A DNA stretch of 64,000 nucleotides from Rotaria sordida (taxonomy: Eukaryota > Rotifera > Eurotatoria > Philodinida > Philodinidae): assembly GCA_905250125.1 (NCBI GenBank), contig CAJNOL010000553.1, positions 9,688 through 73,687 on the forward strand. Reading direction: 5' to 3'. Made by a program: the position numbers and the translations under genes. Below the pieces are notes generated by a model, which ran no database searches, was not told the DNA's origin, and saw only the letters and a list, made by a program, of their open reading frames with translations. Of the stretch, positions 11,171 through 21,177 are shown one piece after another (the first letter of the stretch is position 1; every line of letters starts with the position of its first letter).

Positions 11171-12900
11171 TTAGCCTTTTGAGGACGGTATCTTTTTCTT
11201 AAACGAAAAAGCATTTTTCGACCTTTTTATTTTATTTTAAATCAAAATGGTCACATAAAAATTTTATGGTAATCAAAAAAACAATTTTTTTCATCTTTTA
11301 AATAAAATGCCAATTTGCAAGTAAAGCATGCGATGTTTGATCGAACTTCTGCTTCCTTGGTGCTGCAATAAGCACATTTTCTTCTTTTTCCTTTCACAGG
11401 CAAATGCATTTCATTCTCAAAATTAAGGACAGTTTTTGGTAATGCTAGTTTAGACTTCATTTCAGAAGGAGGTCTTCCACGACTTATTCGTTCGCTGCCG
11501 GAGCAGAGAGACTTCGTCACTGAAACCATGTAGTTTAAGTATGTTAATTTATCCTGAGCTAACGGATTATAGCAAATGAAATGAGTTGAAAATAGATGCA
11601 TTTAGAAAATAAATAAAAACTCGAAGCCAGTTTCGTTTAGACTTGCGATCGAAATTATAGCAGGATATTCGTTGACTGAGTCGATCAACTCTATGTACAA
11701 ATTGATTATAATCGTTTATTGCCTTTGGATAGTTAATTGTAATACGTTGACCATTTTTCAACTGACGGGAAATTGGAACAATTTCATTGTCTTCATGATA
11801 ATTTGAAGCCAAAAAAACGTGTTTGGTATCCATCCATATAAAGACAATACTGTTCGATATAATCATTGACTTGTAATCCCCTCGTTCCATTTCATATTTC
11901 TTGTCAAAATCCGGCGAAATACCTGCCCGATCTGGTCTAATCGTTCCATCGGCCTTTATGTTCTGTAATTTTAGTTTTTCTAATAGTCCGAGAGAAGTGA
12001 AAAAGTTATCGAAATATAAATGTTTTCCTTCAAAATTATGGCCAGAGATAAGATCGAAAACAACACGTCTGGCCAAAAGTATTTCGCTTTCTCTGATTTC
12101 TTCTTTTCCTAAATAGATTTAATAGTTGAATAAATAGCTAGTGATTGGATCACATAAGCACAAAACTTTATATCCTCTTTTTATCGGTTCTAGAGGCAAA
12201 CACTGCTTGAGGCTTGATCTTCCCTTGAATTTTATCATACATTCGTCGATTGTACCGTAGCGACCAAAGTTATAATTTTTCTGGAAATTCGTCTGCAAAA
12301 TTTCCATAAAATTCTTAACTGTGTAAATTTTACTGTAGTTTTTAGATTCTCGATTTGATTCTAATGAATTATCAGCTAAATGTAAATTATAAAAAATTTG
12401 AAGAAAACGATCTCTTGACATGATGGAAGAGATAAATGTATTATGGAATAGCATATCTTTATTCCAATAAAGTTTCATATTTGGCAAGTTATTGATACCC
12501 ATTAGAATAATCAACCCGAGAAACGATTCAATATCTTTGTTGCTCACATCCTTCCAGTTACTGATTTTCTACTGTTTGTTACTTTGTTTCTTTCCTCTTC
12601 CATAAGTGTTTGTTTGATCAGTAATCAGATTTAAAATTTCTTCAGTAAAAAAGGTTCTAAAGACTGAAATTGGAGTTCACTATTTGAGAGAGATTGAGGT
12701 AAAGCCACCATGCATGATATAAATTGCATTCAATGAATTCAGTACCTTTTCATATATATCCAAATCATCATCAGAAAGTTCAAACTCATCTAAGTTATCG
12801 GCTAGTTCGTCGAAATCGAAGTCACTCTCGCTAGTGTCATCACTAGCAGATGAATCACAGGGCTCGTCATTGACTTCATTATTTCTATAGAATTCCAGTT
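11171..12900 (-). mobile_element. broken piggyBac-family element
   Basis: The left tip ccttttgaggacgg at 11176 is followed by degenerate transposase sequence read from 12900 down to about 11254. It starts with an acidic N-terminus (SSASDDTSESDFDFDEL) and goes through FLGLIILMGI, TIDECMIKFKGRS, KHLYFDNFFTSLGLL (first catalytic Asp), IWMDTKHVFLAS (second) and a VDRLSQ block (third). It ends in a cysteine-rich finger (KCAYC, CFTC, C, H) typical of the family C-terminus. No matching right terminus is seen; hairpin T3 lies where it should be. Confidence 0.85.
11251..12547 (-). pseudogene. piggyBac transposase, inactivated
   Basis: The DDE_Tnp_1_7 core is readable in two blocks. The first (12547-12122) ends in an in-frame TAA at 12119-12121, but the same frame continues as IYLGKEEIRESEILLARRVV into the catalytic block. 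A frame shift near 11570-11600 moves the C-terminal part (YNPLAQDKLTYLNYMVSV, then the zinc-finger-like tail) to another frame. N-terminal coding upstream of 12547 also has stops. It therefore cannot make a full transposase. Confidence 0.85.
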
Positions 12901-12985
12901 ATTTAGTTTTAATTGTAAAAACGTTATAAAGAAGTAAAGAGTTCAATTTCGACAGGGAAACTGTATGCTTTGGAAATTCAACAAA

Positions 12986-13089
12986 CGGGTGCGGGTGTGG
13001 TGGGTGTGGGGTGTAAGTGTGGGTGTAACTGTGGCTGCGGAAAAAGACGATTAGTATTAACACACACCCACAATCACACCCACACCCTC
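12986..13089. repeat. telomere-like hairpin T3
   Basis: The left arm (gggtgcgggtgtggtgggtgtgg and more) and the C-rich arm (cacacccacaatcacacccacaccct) face each other over an A-rich spacer. It lies at the expected right end of the piggyBac copy and 30 bases left of another piggyBac-like tip. Confidence 0.75.
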
Positions 13090-13119
13090 ATGTTTACTTT
13101 TAATCGATTCATATTATAA

Positions 13120-13165
13120 CCCTTTGAGGACGGGTGAGTCATTTTTGACCCACCTATTTTTCAGC
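13120..13165 (+). repeat. solo piggyBac-like terminus
   Basis: 'ccctttgaggacggg' is followed by the palindrome gggtgagtcatttttgaccc. It matches the tip at 11176 in sequence and orientation, and a similar one (gctttaaggacggac, followed by aacgtatatatacgtt) occurs at about 15900. No transposase follows. Confidence 0.5.
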
Positions 13166-13294
13166 AGAGAAAATGTTATACGACGTTAACCTGGATTCCA
13201 CATACGCAGTCTTAAAAAGTAGTCTCAGTGAACGTAAAATGATTAAAAGACTAATCTATATGTATTTTAATGACCATCATCATTATACTATTGT

Positions 13295-14740
13295 TCACTT
13301 GAAAAGATTTTCCGGTGACTGCAATACCATCATATGAGATGAAGGAAAAGAAGAATCGGAAAAATCAGCATAGATAAGATATAAATTAGGATTGTTTTTT
13401 AGTTCTTCGGTTAAATTAGTTATTAGTTTTTCTAACTCATTAATATTATTTTCATTTAAACAATCATTTGAGCAGAGAATTCGATAATATTGATTATCAT
13501 TAACCAGTTTATGTGCAATAGTTTTCTCATTATCTGTTTTATCGATTTTATAAACATTAGCATTCAAATATTGAAACCTTCGCCGATGTAAATTCTTAAT
13601 GAAATAATCTTTTTTCTCCAAACGTTTTAGATTCTGAGTTAAATCAGTAATAATAGTTTGCATCATCATTTGTTCATTATTGTAAAGTCTATCATGGATT
13701 ATGAAGTTGTTAGTTCTACTACTTCGAATTTCAATAACTAATTTTGAAAGTCGTTCTATTTCATTTGTAAATTTTTTTTTCACATTCAGCCATTGTGTTT
13801 CTATGTTATTAAATTGCTGTTTCAAATGCTCACATAAGAATTTTGGCATGTCTCGTGTCATAGAATTTTCTAATGTTTTCATACTAACTGTTAGTTGAAA
13901 TACATAATTTTCGATAGTTTTATTGAACTCTTCAGGTAGAATATTGAACTGTGGTGCATTTCGTTCATAATATTCAGGAAAGAAATCTTTCATGTATTGA
14001 AGAGTGTAAGATATTGGATAACTGTCAAAATAATTTTGGTTTTGTTGTATCAAACAACAAACATCCCAGATCTTAGTGAGATTTCTGAAATGAGGTATAT
14101 TTGAATAGACTCTTGTATGAACTATTTTTTCTAAGATATTTTTTTCATATGTAGTTAATAGGTAAGCGCTCTGATGATTTTGTAAACGGCTACAGAGTGT
14201 TGTAAGTACTTTATCGATCGATTCAACTGTGTTCGGAACATTTGGTAATAGTAAAATGACAGTGAGACTGACTCCAAAATAAACTTTTGTAATAATGTGA
14301 GTTGCAGCAGTGGAAAATGTTGGTAATCTATTAACAACTTCAATATTTGCAGGCTTGTCAGGAAGTTTTTCTTCGCGTTTCAAAGAGGAATATCGAATGA
14401 AACGGGTGTATTCGTTGACGGGTTGACAATAATCAATCATTGTGTCTGTTCCAGGTTTTTTTGACATATTCAATAATAAGCTTAATCTTAATTCTTCTTC
14501 AATACGCATTATTTTCAAAATATTTGCATTACGATCATGTTGACCATTTATTACTTCGCATTGTTTCGGTTCAGTGATGTTAAATGTTTCTTCTATCTTA
14601 TGGAATTTCAATCTTTGCAGAATACAATCTCGATATCCATCATACAGTGAACCGACTCGTCCAGTGGAATCAATTGCTACACGATGTATGTCACTAGGAA
14701 ATGTATCCTTGGATGCTTTCTCTGTCTCCAAAGATGACAT
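13295..14740 (-). CDS. stonustoxin (SNTX)-family-like protein
   Basis: A single open frame of about 481 residues from the ATG at 14740 (MSSLETEKASK). The frame extends 25 codons upstream but without ATG. The N-terminal part resembles the MACPF-like module of stonustoxin/neoverrucotoxin relatives: an IHRVAIDSTGRVGSLYDGYR block (family: ALGRP-x-x-LGMLYDCR), then FNITEPKQ and ATHIITKVYFGVSLTVIL. The rest is helical and polar, like the linker region of the family; no SPRY domain is present. Most animal members are not venoms, and several fish, coral and rotifer proteins of this type are thought to act in immunity or at membranes. There is no signal peptide. Function here is unknown. No lesions are visible. 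Confidence 0.6.
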   Translation of the reverse strand: MSSLETEKASKDTFPSDIHRVAIDSTGRVGSLYDGYRDCILQRLKFHKIEETFNITEPKQCEVINGQHDRNANILKIMRIEEELRLSLLLNMSKKPGTDTMIDYCQPVNEYTRFIRYSSLKREEKLPDKPANIEVVNRLPTFSTAATHIITKVYFGVSLTVILLLPNVPNTVESIDKVLTTLCSRLQNHQSAYLLTTYEKNILEKIVHTRVYSNIPHFRNLTKIWDVCCLIQQNQNYFDSYPISYTLQYMKDFFPEYYERNAPQFNILPEEFNKTIENYVFQLTVSMKTLENSMTRDMPKFLCEHLKQQFNNIETQWLNVKKKFTNEIERLSKLVIEIRSSRTNNFIIHDRLYNNEQMMMQTIITDLTQNLKRLEKKDYFIKNLHRRRFQYLNANVYKIDKTDNEKTIAHKLVNDNQYYRILCSNDCLNENNINELEKLITNLTEELKNNPNLYLIYADFSDSSFPSSHMMVLQSPENLFK

Positions 14741-15080
14741 AATATTAAGAAATAGATGAGAAAAATTTAAATTATCTATAAAAAAGTCATTCAATTTGTG
14801 AAAAAATAAATCCAAACAAATACGATGAAAAAGCTATTGGGACTTATTTTTTGAGATTTGTGGATTTTTTCTAAGTTTCAAGATATGTGTTACCTATATC
14901 ACATATTATGAAAAGATGATTCTTTTATAAGATCAATTTAAACTCACAGCGGTTGTCATACAAACTCCTTAACATCACCTAAGTTTTTGGTGAATCTTTA
15001 TATACTTTCCTACCATCCATTTATCCATTAGTAGATCAATTTATATCAATAATTACTGTTCTACAATATTTACAATTAAG
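14741..15080. other. upstream flank of SNTX-like gene
   Basis: AT-rich, presumably containing the promoter of the minus-strand gene. No distinctive motif. Confidence 0.35.
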
Positions 15081-15082
15081 AA

Positions 15083-15156
15083 CCCCCCGATACCTCAGTA
15101 GTTAGAACGGTAGTTGTTGTTCGTGCATGTAAGATTTGAATCCTTATTCGGCTCAG
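15083..15156 (+). repeat. tRNA-like relic or tRNA-derived SINE head
   Basis: The segment 'cctcagtagttagaacgg' looks like a tRNA D arm with A box, and 32 bases later 'aagatttgaatcctt' looks like a T arm with B box. The ends do not pair into an acceptor stem and the anticodon arm is not convincing. A pseudo-tRNA or the head of a SINE is the best guess. Confidence 0.35.
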
Positions 15157-16149
15157 TCGTTTTTGTTACTACGAACTTTCTTCTGATTATTATATCACAA
15201 AAAAATTTTTATTACTATCTCTTTTAAAAATTTTGTCACATACTACTGAGTGAATGTATTCTAGCATCACCACCCAACTCTAATGAGTTCCAAAGCAGAA
15301 ACAAACTTCAGGGTTATTTAAAAAACCTATATAAATCTCGACAAAATAAGCCCTAGAAACTTCTGATTTAGATCTATTCATTTAATTTCTATAATTAGTG
15401 GTTATAGAATTATTTATAGTAAGTACATGTTCTTAAAAATCATATCTTTTCAATAAACTTTCAATAGATTCTAAGCGTACAGTGATCATATTTTCTATTT
15501 CTTTTATATCATACCTTAACAGCACTGAATTTTATGTTTCTTTTTTCGTGATCATTTTGAGAAATACGTCTGTCTTTCTTCTTCTATTCCTTTTTATACT
15601 TCACTTTATGTAGCATTTCTTTTAACTTGCTTTGAAGAGTGAAGAACGAAAAAGAAAAAGCAAAACAAAATCATTTTGTTCGAACAACTGCGCAGAGAAT
15701 ATTGAATACTCACGTGGAAAAAATTCTTTTGTACTCATCGAAACATAACACTTCTTCAACATTTTATGATCTAGAAATTGCAAGTTTTCGATAGATTTCA
15801 CTGTTGAAAGTGCAAAAAAAACAAATAAATTTCTAATAAATAAAATGATCGAATGTATGGGTATTATTTCAATATGAAATAATTATTATAATGATTAATG
15901 CTTTAAGGACGGACAACGTATATATACGTTCAGTTTCAAATTAACTCAAAATTGATTTGTGCATACCTTTTATGATGCTGTTAAGACCTCCACTGGCACA
16001 TAAATTATCAATCGGTTATACTGTCAGTCGTATTAATATCTCATTCACCTATTTTTCTTTTGCATTTACATCCATCACTTGTGTTCTCTTTCCTTGCACC
16101 ATTTTCCACTGATATCATATACAGTCTATTCTTTCATTTATCTTTGGAT
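15157..16149. other. gene-free region with piggyBac-like tip
   Basis: No gene seen. Around 15896-15935 the words gctttaaggacgg and the palindrome aacgtatatatacgtt resemble the piggyBac-like tips at 11176 and 13122, in the same orientation. Confidence 0.4.
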
Positions 16150-16222
16150 ATGGCCGTGAGTGGGTCTGGATGTGGGTGTGGGTGGGGTTTAGGTTAAGAG
16201 AACACCCACATACCCACACCCT
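16150..16222. repeat. telomere-like hairpin T4
   Basis: G-rich arm with gatgtgggtgtgggtggggt; core ttaggttaagagaa; C-rich arm cacccacatacccacaccctt. Confidence 0.75.
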
Positions 16223-16867
16223 TGCAGATTGGCACACAGCAGACGGTATTATAATTTTAGAATGATAATCGAATTGAAACATATATTCTTGCAGAAAAAA
16301 GTCAACTTTGCAAAACGTGCATAGAAGCTTTCTTAACAGAAATTTATATGGCTGCACATGGACGCAAACAATTGCAAGCACGAAGTGGTCTTATAATTTT
16401 GCTCACTCTTATAAATAAATATTTGGCGATATCAAGCTAACTGGCAGAATGAAATAACTCGCTCTCATCGGCTCGATCGAGACCTCGTCTATCATGGCAA
16501 TGATTACGAACAATTTTTTATTCTTTGATTAAGCCTTGATTGAACTTTTCTTTATCGATCCCGATACGCACATAATCGACGAATGTTTAGGACTTGCTGA
16601 TTGGGCTTGGCAACGCTCATAATGAGATTGTCTATATTTTATTAGTGGTGAATATAGTGTTTTTGATTGATTTTAACAAACAAACTCATTTCAATATTAC
16701 TTCCGACAGAATTCTTTTTTTCCTGGCAAGGCAAAAACTGAACTTTAAAATTGACCAATCGCGTCAAATAATGTCACGGATAAATGCTGACACATTCAGA
16801 ACATTCGAATTCTCTTTATTTCGAAAGTATTCAATCAATGAGCAAACTTTATTGTTGATCACCTGTA

Positions 16868-17554
16868 TCACTGAAAATAAGGCAAATAATACTGATTGAC
16901 AATCGTCTCGACCGCATCTGCAGTTCTTGCTCTATTACATAATTCACTTGCACAAGTAAATGAGACTTTGCGTTGACTCAATACTTTGCCACCGCCGATG
17001 GGCATTTTTGCCACATAAATGACAACACGAAGAGCGGAGATTGCGGGTTCACAGGAAGGCGAATTCAATATGACGTACTGGGAGTGTAGGAACTTAAGAA
17101 AGTGGTACTTGGAGTCGATAGAACATCCATCAATGCTGCCTGTAATTTTCCGTATTCCCTCTTGATCATTTTCGGAGCGATGTTCAACAAGAATGCCATT
17201 TGACACCGTTCGCCTAACGTATATGAACAGAACAGTTTAGTTACCAATTGAGTACCATTAATGGTTGTCACTTCGCTCACATAATCGTGCTTCTTATTAT
17301 TATCGATGTCCGACCGTCGTCGATCAATAACTTCGGATCTGTCCCAGCCAAAGAGAACTCGAATAGTTCTCTTAATATAGTCAATTTTGAAATCGACTTG
17401 ACAGAGATCTTCATATCCATAATCCTTCGGCTTGCATTTCTCCGGAATGATCAGCGGTGAATCGAAGGATTGCAAAAAATTGACAATTATCCATGCACTT
17501 ACCATTCACTGCCCCCAATGATAAGCACAAACATCCGATCAGTCACAGCAACAT
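16868..17554 (-). pseudogene. broken gene for a small secreted Cys-containing protein
   Basis: I do not recognise the family. From the ATG at 17554 the frame reads MLL, a TGA, then LIGCLCLSLGAVNGKCMDNC, a convincing signal peptide interrupted by one stop. The body continues in a second frame (PEKCKPKDYGYEDLCQVDF, then KRTIRVLFGWDRSEV, then FCSYTLGERC) and, after another shift near 17206, in a third (GILVEHRSENDQEG, then CASELCNRARTADAVETIV) to a stop at 16868. The even coding texture and regular Cys residues in all three frames argue for one former gene with a nonsense and two frame shifts. Its product would have been exported. Confidence 0.5.
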
Positions 17555-18447
17555 GATTTTTTTTTGTCGAGTGCGTAATTGATTTGCTATCTTTGCCGAT
17601 ATATATAATGTCATTTTCGCAATAGTGGTGAGAATCAAATCATCTGTCATGTTTTATGATTTTGTTTTTATCAATTACTACACTTTCAACATTTTTTTTT
17701 GCTTGATTTCGTTGATCTCTTTGGTTTATTACGCTAAACTGCCGTGTACAACAAAAAAACGTGAATTGACTGTTCGGCTAAGCGAAAGACAATATGCAAA
17801 TCCAAACATACCACTAGATACTGACAGGACAAAAAAGAAAAACCGTACATCATGAGAGAATAGATTATATAAAAGAAATTTGATGAAGAGCCACGCACCA
17901 GAATAGACACAAAAGGAAAAAAAAAGACTTGATTGTCACTTGTTGTGGGGATTAAAAATAAAGAGCAGTTAAGCAAAGTGTTGATGGAGTATTTATCAAA
18001 AACAATTTACACGTATAAATTGGTCAAAATTGAGCGCTTTTGCCTACTTTGAATTTTGTAAATGTTTTCTTGATTAGCAAAAGAAAAACATTCTCCGCAA
18101 TCAAGATATACTTTCAAGTGATATTTATTAGTTATTGATAGATCGAATGAAAAATTCTATGTTGCTAATTATACTATGCGAATAAACAGGAGCTTTGTCT
18201 TGAATAAAGAAAATCCTCTCATGTGTTAAAAATTCGTCAAACATAGCGTTTTTACGGCAGTTTGTCGTTAAAACAGAGTTATGACAAAACTCACCCATAT
18301 CCTCATTATCTAACATGTATGAATTTGGAAGAACAACTGATGTAAAAGAAATCGTTTGAATTAGTGTATTTTATCAAATCACAGTTGAGAGCAGTAAATT
18401 AGTATATGTATATATCTTTTTTTTTTTAACTTTCTTTTCGCAATCGA
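17555..18447. other. no gene recognised
   Basis: AT-rich region with short overlapping open frames on both strands (17625-17976, 18128-18316) and no family signature. Confidence 0.35.
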
Positions 18448-20040
18448 CTAGTGATCAATCCAAAGAACTAAACAGACTCTTTTTCCCACTACTAATCGAA
18501 TCTGACATGTAAAATTTCTTAATCTTGGAACATTTTGTATAAGCCAGAATGATAGTTGTTCATCATTTAGCGTTGGATTAAATGGATTACATTCTATTTT
18601 AACACTATATAATTTGCACATTTCATTTAACACTAACAAAATATTATCCATTGGATGATAAATTCAAACTGAGCTTCTCTAAATTTATTGAAAATATTTT
18701 ATTGAGAATTTCTATAGATTTACGATTTTCCTTATATCTATTTGGTATCATATTCAATAAATATAAATTTTTGATTTATTTGTTTAACAATGAGCATACT
18801 TGTTGATTGATAAAATTATTTGTTATTTGTATAAGTGTATATCAAGATGATTTCAATGATTGTAATTTTGTAGAATGTACTAATATATATATATGAAAAA
18901 AATTCTTCAGAATATATTGTATTATTTTGTTTAACTGTTAAATGTTCGATTTTTGATAAATTAATAAAATTATCAATCGGTATTAATTTGTGTAAATTAT
19001 GAATAGTTAATGAATCAAGATTAGGAAAGTAATAATGTTTCGCAGTTTCTGTATCATAGTGATAATCAATTGAAAAATTTCTCTTGCTAAACTTAAATAA
19101 AATTGTTCATCACAATATGGTAAAGTGTACAAATGAATATTATGTTTGTTATGGTAACCGACATTTGGAAGATGATGATGATCACAATTAATAAACTATT
19201 GTTTCTTCTTTTAATCAGAATGAAATCTGAAATATTGATAATAATTGTTCTACATTTATTTTATATAAATGTGAGTAAATTTTTAAACGAAATTCTTTTA
19301 ATTGTAGTAAATATCTATGAATTAAATGTTTCCATTGTACACAACGAATAAATTGGATTCTTCTTGCTGCGATAAATGTAAATATTTTTAGTTTCGGTAT
19401 TCATACAAAATAATACTTTAATATCATCAAATACTATATTGGATTTTTCGACAGGTTCAATTTTTAATTGACAAATTTCTGTTGTTATTTTTGTTGAAAG
19501 AAAACCGTTGTCGACGAAAGTAGTCTCAGCAATTAATTGCACATTTAAATTTATTAAGATGGGTGTACATAATAATAATTGTTCTCGCTGATACATTGAA
19601 TACATACTAATTGATAAATATTTCAGTGATGGTACTGTTATTTTAGGTAGTAAACCATGTACAAGTTTAATCGATAAATAGGATAATTTTGAAAGAAGAT
19701 TTAATTTTGTAATCACTTCATTAAAGTCTTGTTCAGTATTTCCAATTAATATTAATGATTCAAGATTAACAAATTGTCGAATATAGAATAATCCAAAAAA
19801 ATAAATATATTTGTCGACATGTATCATCGGTATCGAATAATATCAATGATCGAACTTATTCAGAACAAATCGATCGACAAAAAAAGAATCAAATTTAGAT
19901 TTTTGCCACGATTTAAAATTAAGATTGTATTTACCATACTTCTTCCAAAGATTATCAATTCGTTTATTTGATCGTTTAAATGCGTATAGTATGTGATATG
20001 TTGTTAAGTATTCAAGCAATTCTAGAGGCTAATTGATCGA
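18448..20040 (-). pseudogene. decayed F-box/leucine-rich gene
   Basis: Read from 20040 downward, the start is an F-box: LELLEYLTTYHILYAFKRSN, then RIDNLWKKYGKYNLNF. It resembles the intact gene at 21178-22896. A stop follows, then LRR-like sequence at 19827-19315 (FVNLESLILIGN, LNLLSKLSYLSIKLV, VPSLKYLSISM). The block YTLPYCDEQFYLSLAR, then YYFPNLDSLTIHNLHKL lies near 19130-18940, and the C-terminal piece FWLIQNVPRLRNFTCQIRL ends at 18448. Several stops and frame shifts separate the blocks. It is a full-length but dead paralogue of the family. Confidence 0.75.
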
Positions 20041-21177
20041 ACAAAAATCAGTTTAATCTTATTCTATTATTTGCGAAGATACACTAGTTTTAGGTATAGA
20101 ATGTTCAACTTTATTTCAGTTTTTAGCCAAGCACAAAGCAAATAGTTACTGAATAGTATTGAGGAAGAAATATTTCGAGGTACTGGAGCGCTTTTCAGCA
20201 AGAACTTCGTGCATCTTGTAGACCTTAGTGGACTATGTCTACTATAAAAAGAAAGTTCGTACCCATGGTCTGTTTGTGAGTAAATCGAACGTTCTTAGTT
20301 CTATAGGTGGAGATTTCCACAGTATCTCAACTACGTTGTATAAAGATGATCTCCGATTTTCATGAAGTATTCAGCGTTTGTAGAGCTTTTAATTCTAAGC
20401 GTTTTTATAAAAAAATATTTTTCAAAAGACTTTTGCGTAGATGGAGATAGACTGGACATACTTTAAGAAGCAAAAATCAAAAAACGTTTTCTTCAGAGTT
20501 TTTTCCATTTTTGCTTCTTAAAGTATTATCAGTCTGTCTCTATAAAAAATCGATGGATTATCATTATTAATACAATAGAAAGTAAGATTTTGAGTAACAA
20601 CCATATTTATTGTTGATATTGCTCAAGATCAAGAACAAGTTGCACAAAAGATAAAAGTTGAATTTCTAGATAATTTGAGATGTTCCTCCAAAAGCTATTA
20701 ATAAATCACAAAGTGCTAAAATACAATGAGCTTAGCGATTACATCATGTTCAATAATCTCACTGCAGCAGACACTATTATTTCCGCCCGACAAATCACGA
20801 AATAATCTAGAATGATATCTCTTAATATTAGAGATAACAAGAAAAATAGTTGATATCAACTATTCCTATATATTAGAACACCATCGAAAAAATAATGTCC
20901 AGGCAAAACTTCTTTCGTGCTAATAAATGCCATATAGAACGAGAAAGATAAACGAAAATATGGTTGAAATAAATATTCCTTCCCAAAAAGATACATAATG
21001 TGAAATACAACTCTGTCTTTTCAATAAACAAACTGAAAGTCAGTGGTTGAAGTTACGATGTAGATATAACTAGTACAACAAAAATGAATGAATTATATTA
21101 ATTTTTAATCTAGTATTATTTTATTTTTATAAATCAGAATTCGATTGAACATGTTGAAAACAATTCTTTTTTCATTA
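20041..21177. other. intergenic, contains a long hairpin
   Basis: No gene. The only clear structure is the inverted repeat at 20441-20542, listed separately. Confidence 0.4.
20441..20542. repeat. near-perfect 46 bp inverted repeat (hairpin)
   Basis: Left arm: gagatagactggacatactttaagaagcaaaaat. The right arm, reversed, repeats it with few changes (gagacagactgataatactttaagaagcaaaaat). The loop is about 11 bases (ttttcttcaga). The transcript would fold into a long hairpin; a palindromic MITE is equally possible. Confidence 0.75.

Noticed and set aside
15083-15156. Functional tRNA gene
   Set aside because: A and B box-like words are present but the acceptor ends do not pair and no proper anticodon stem forms.
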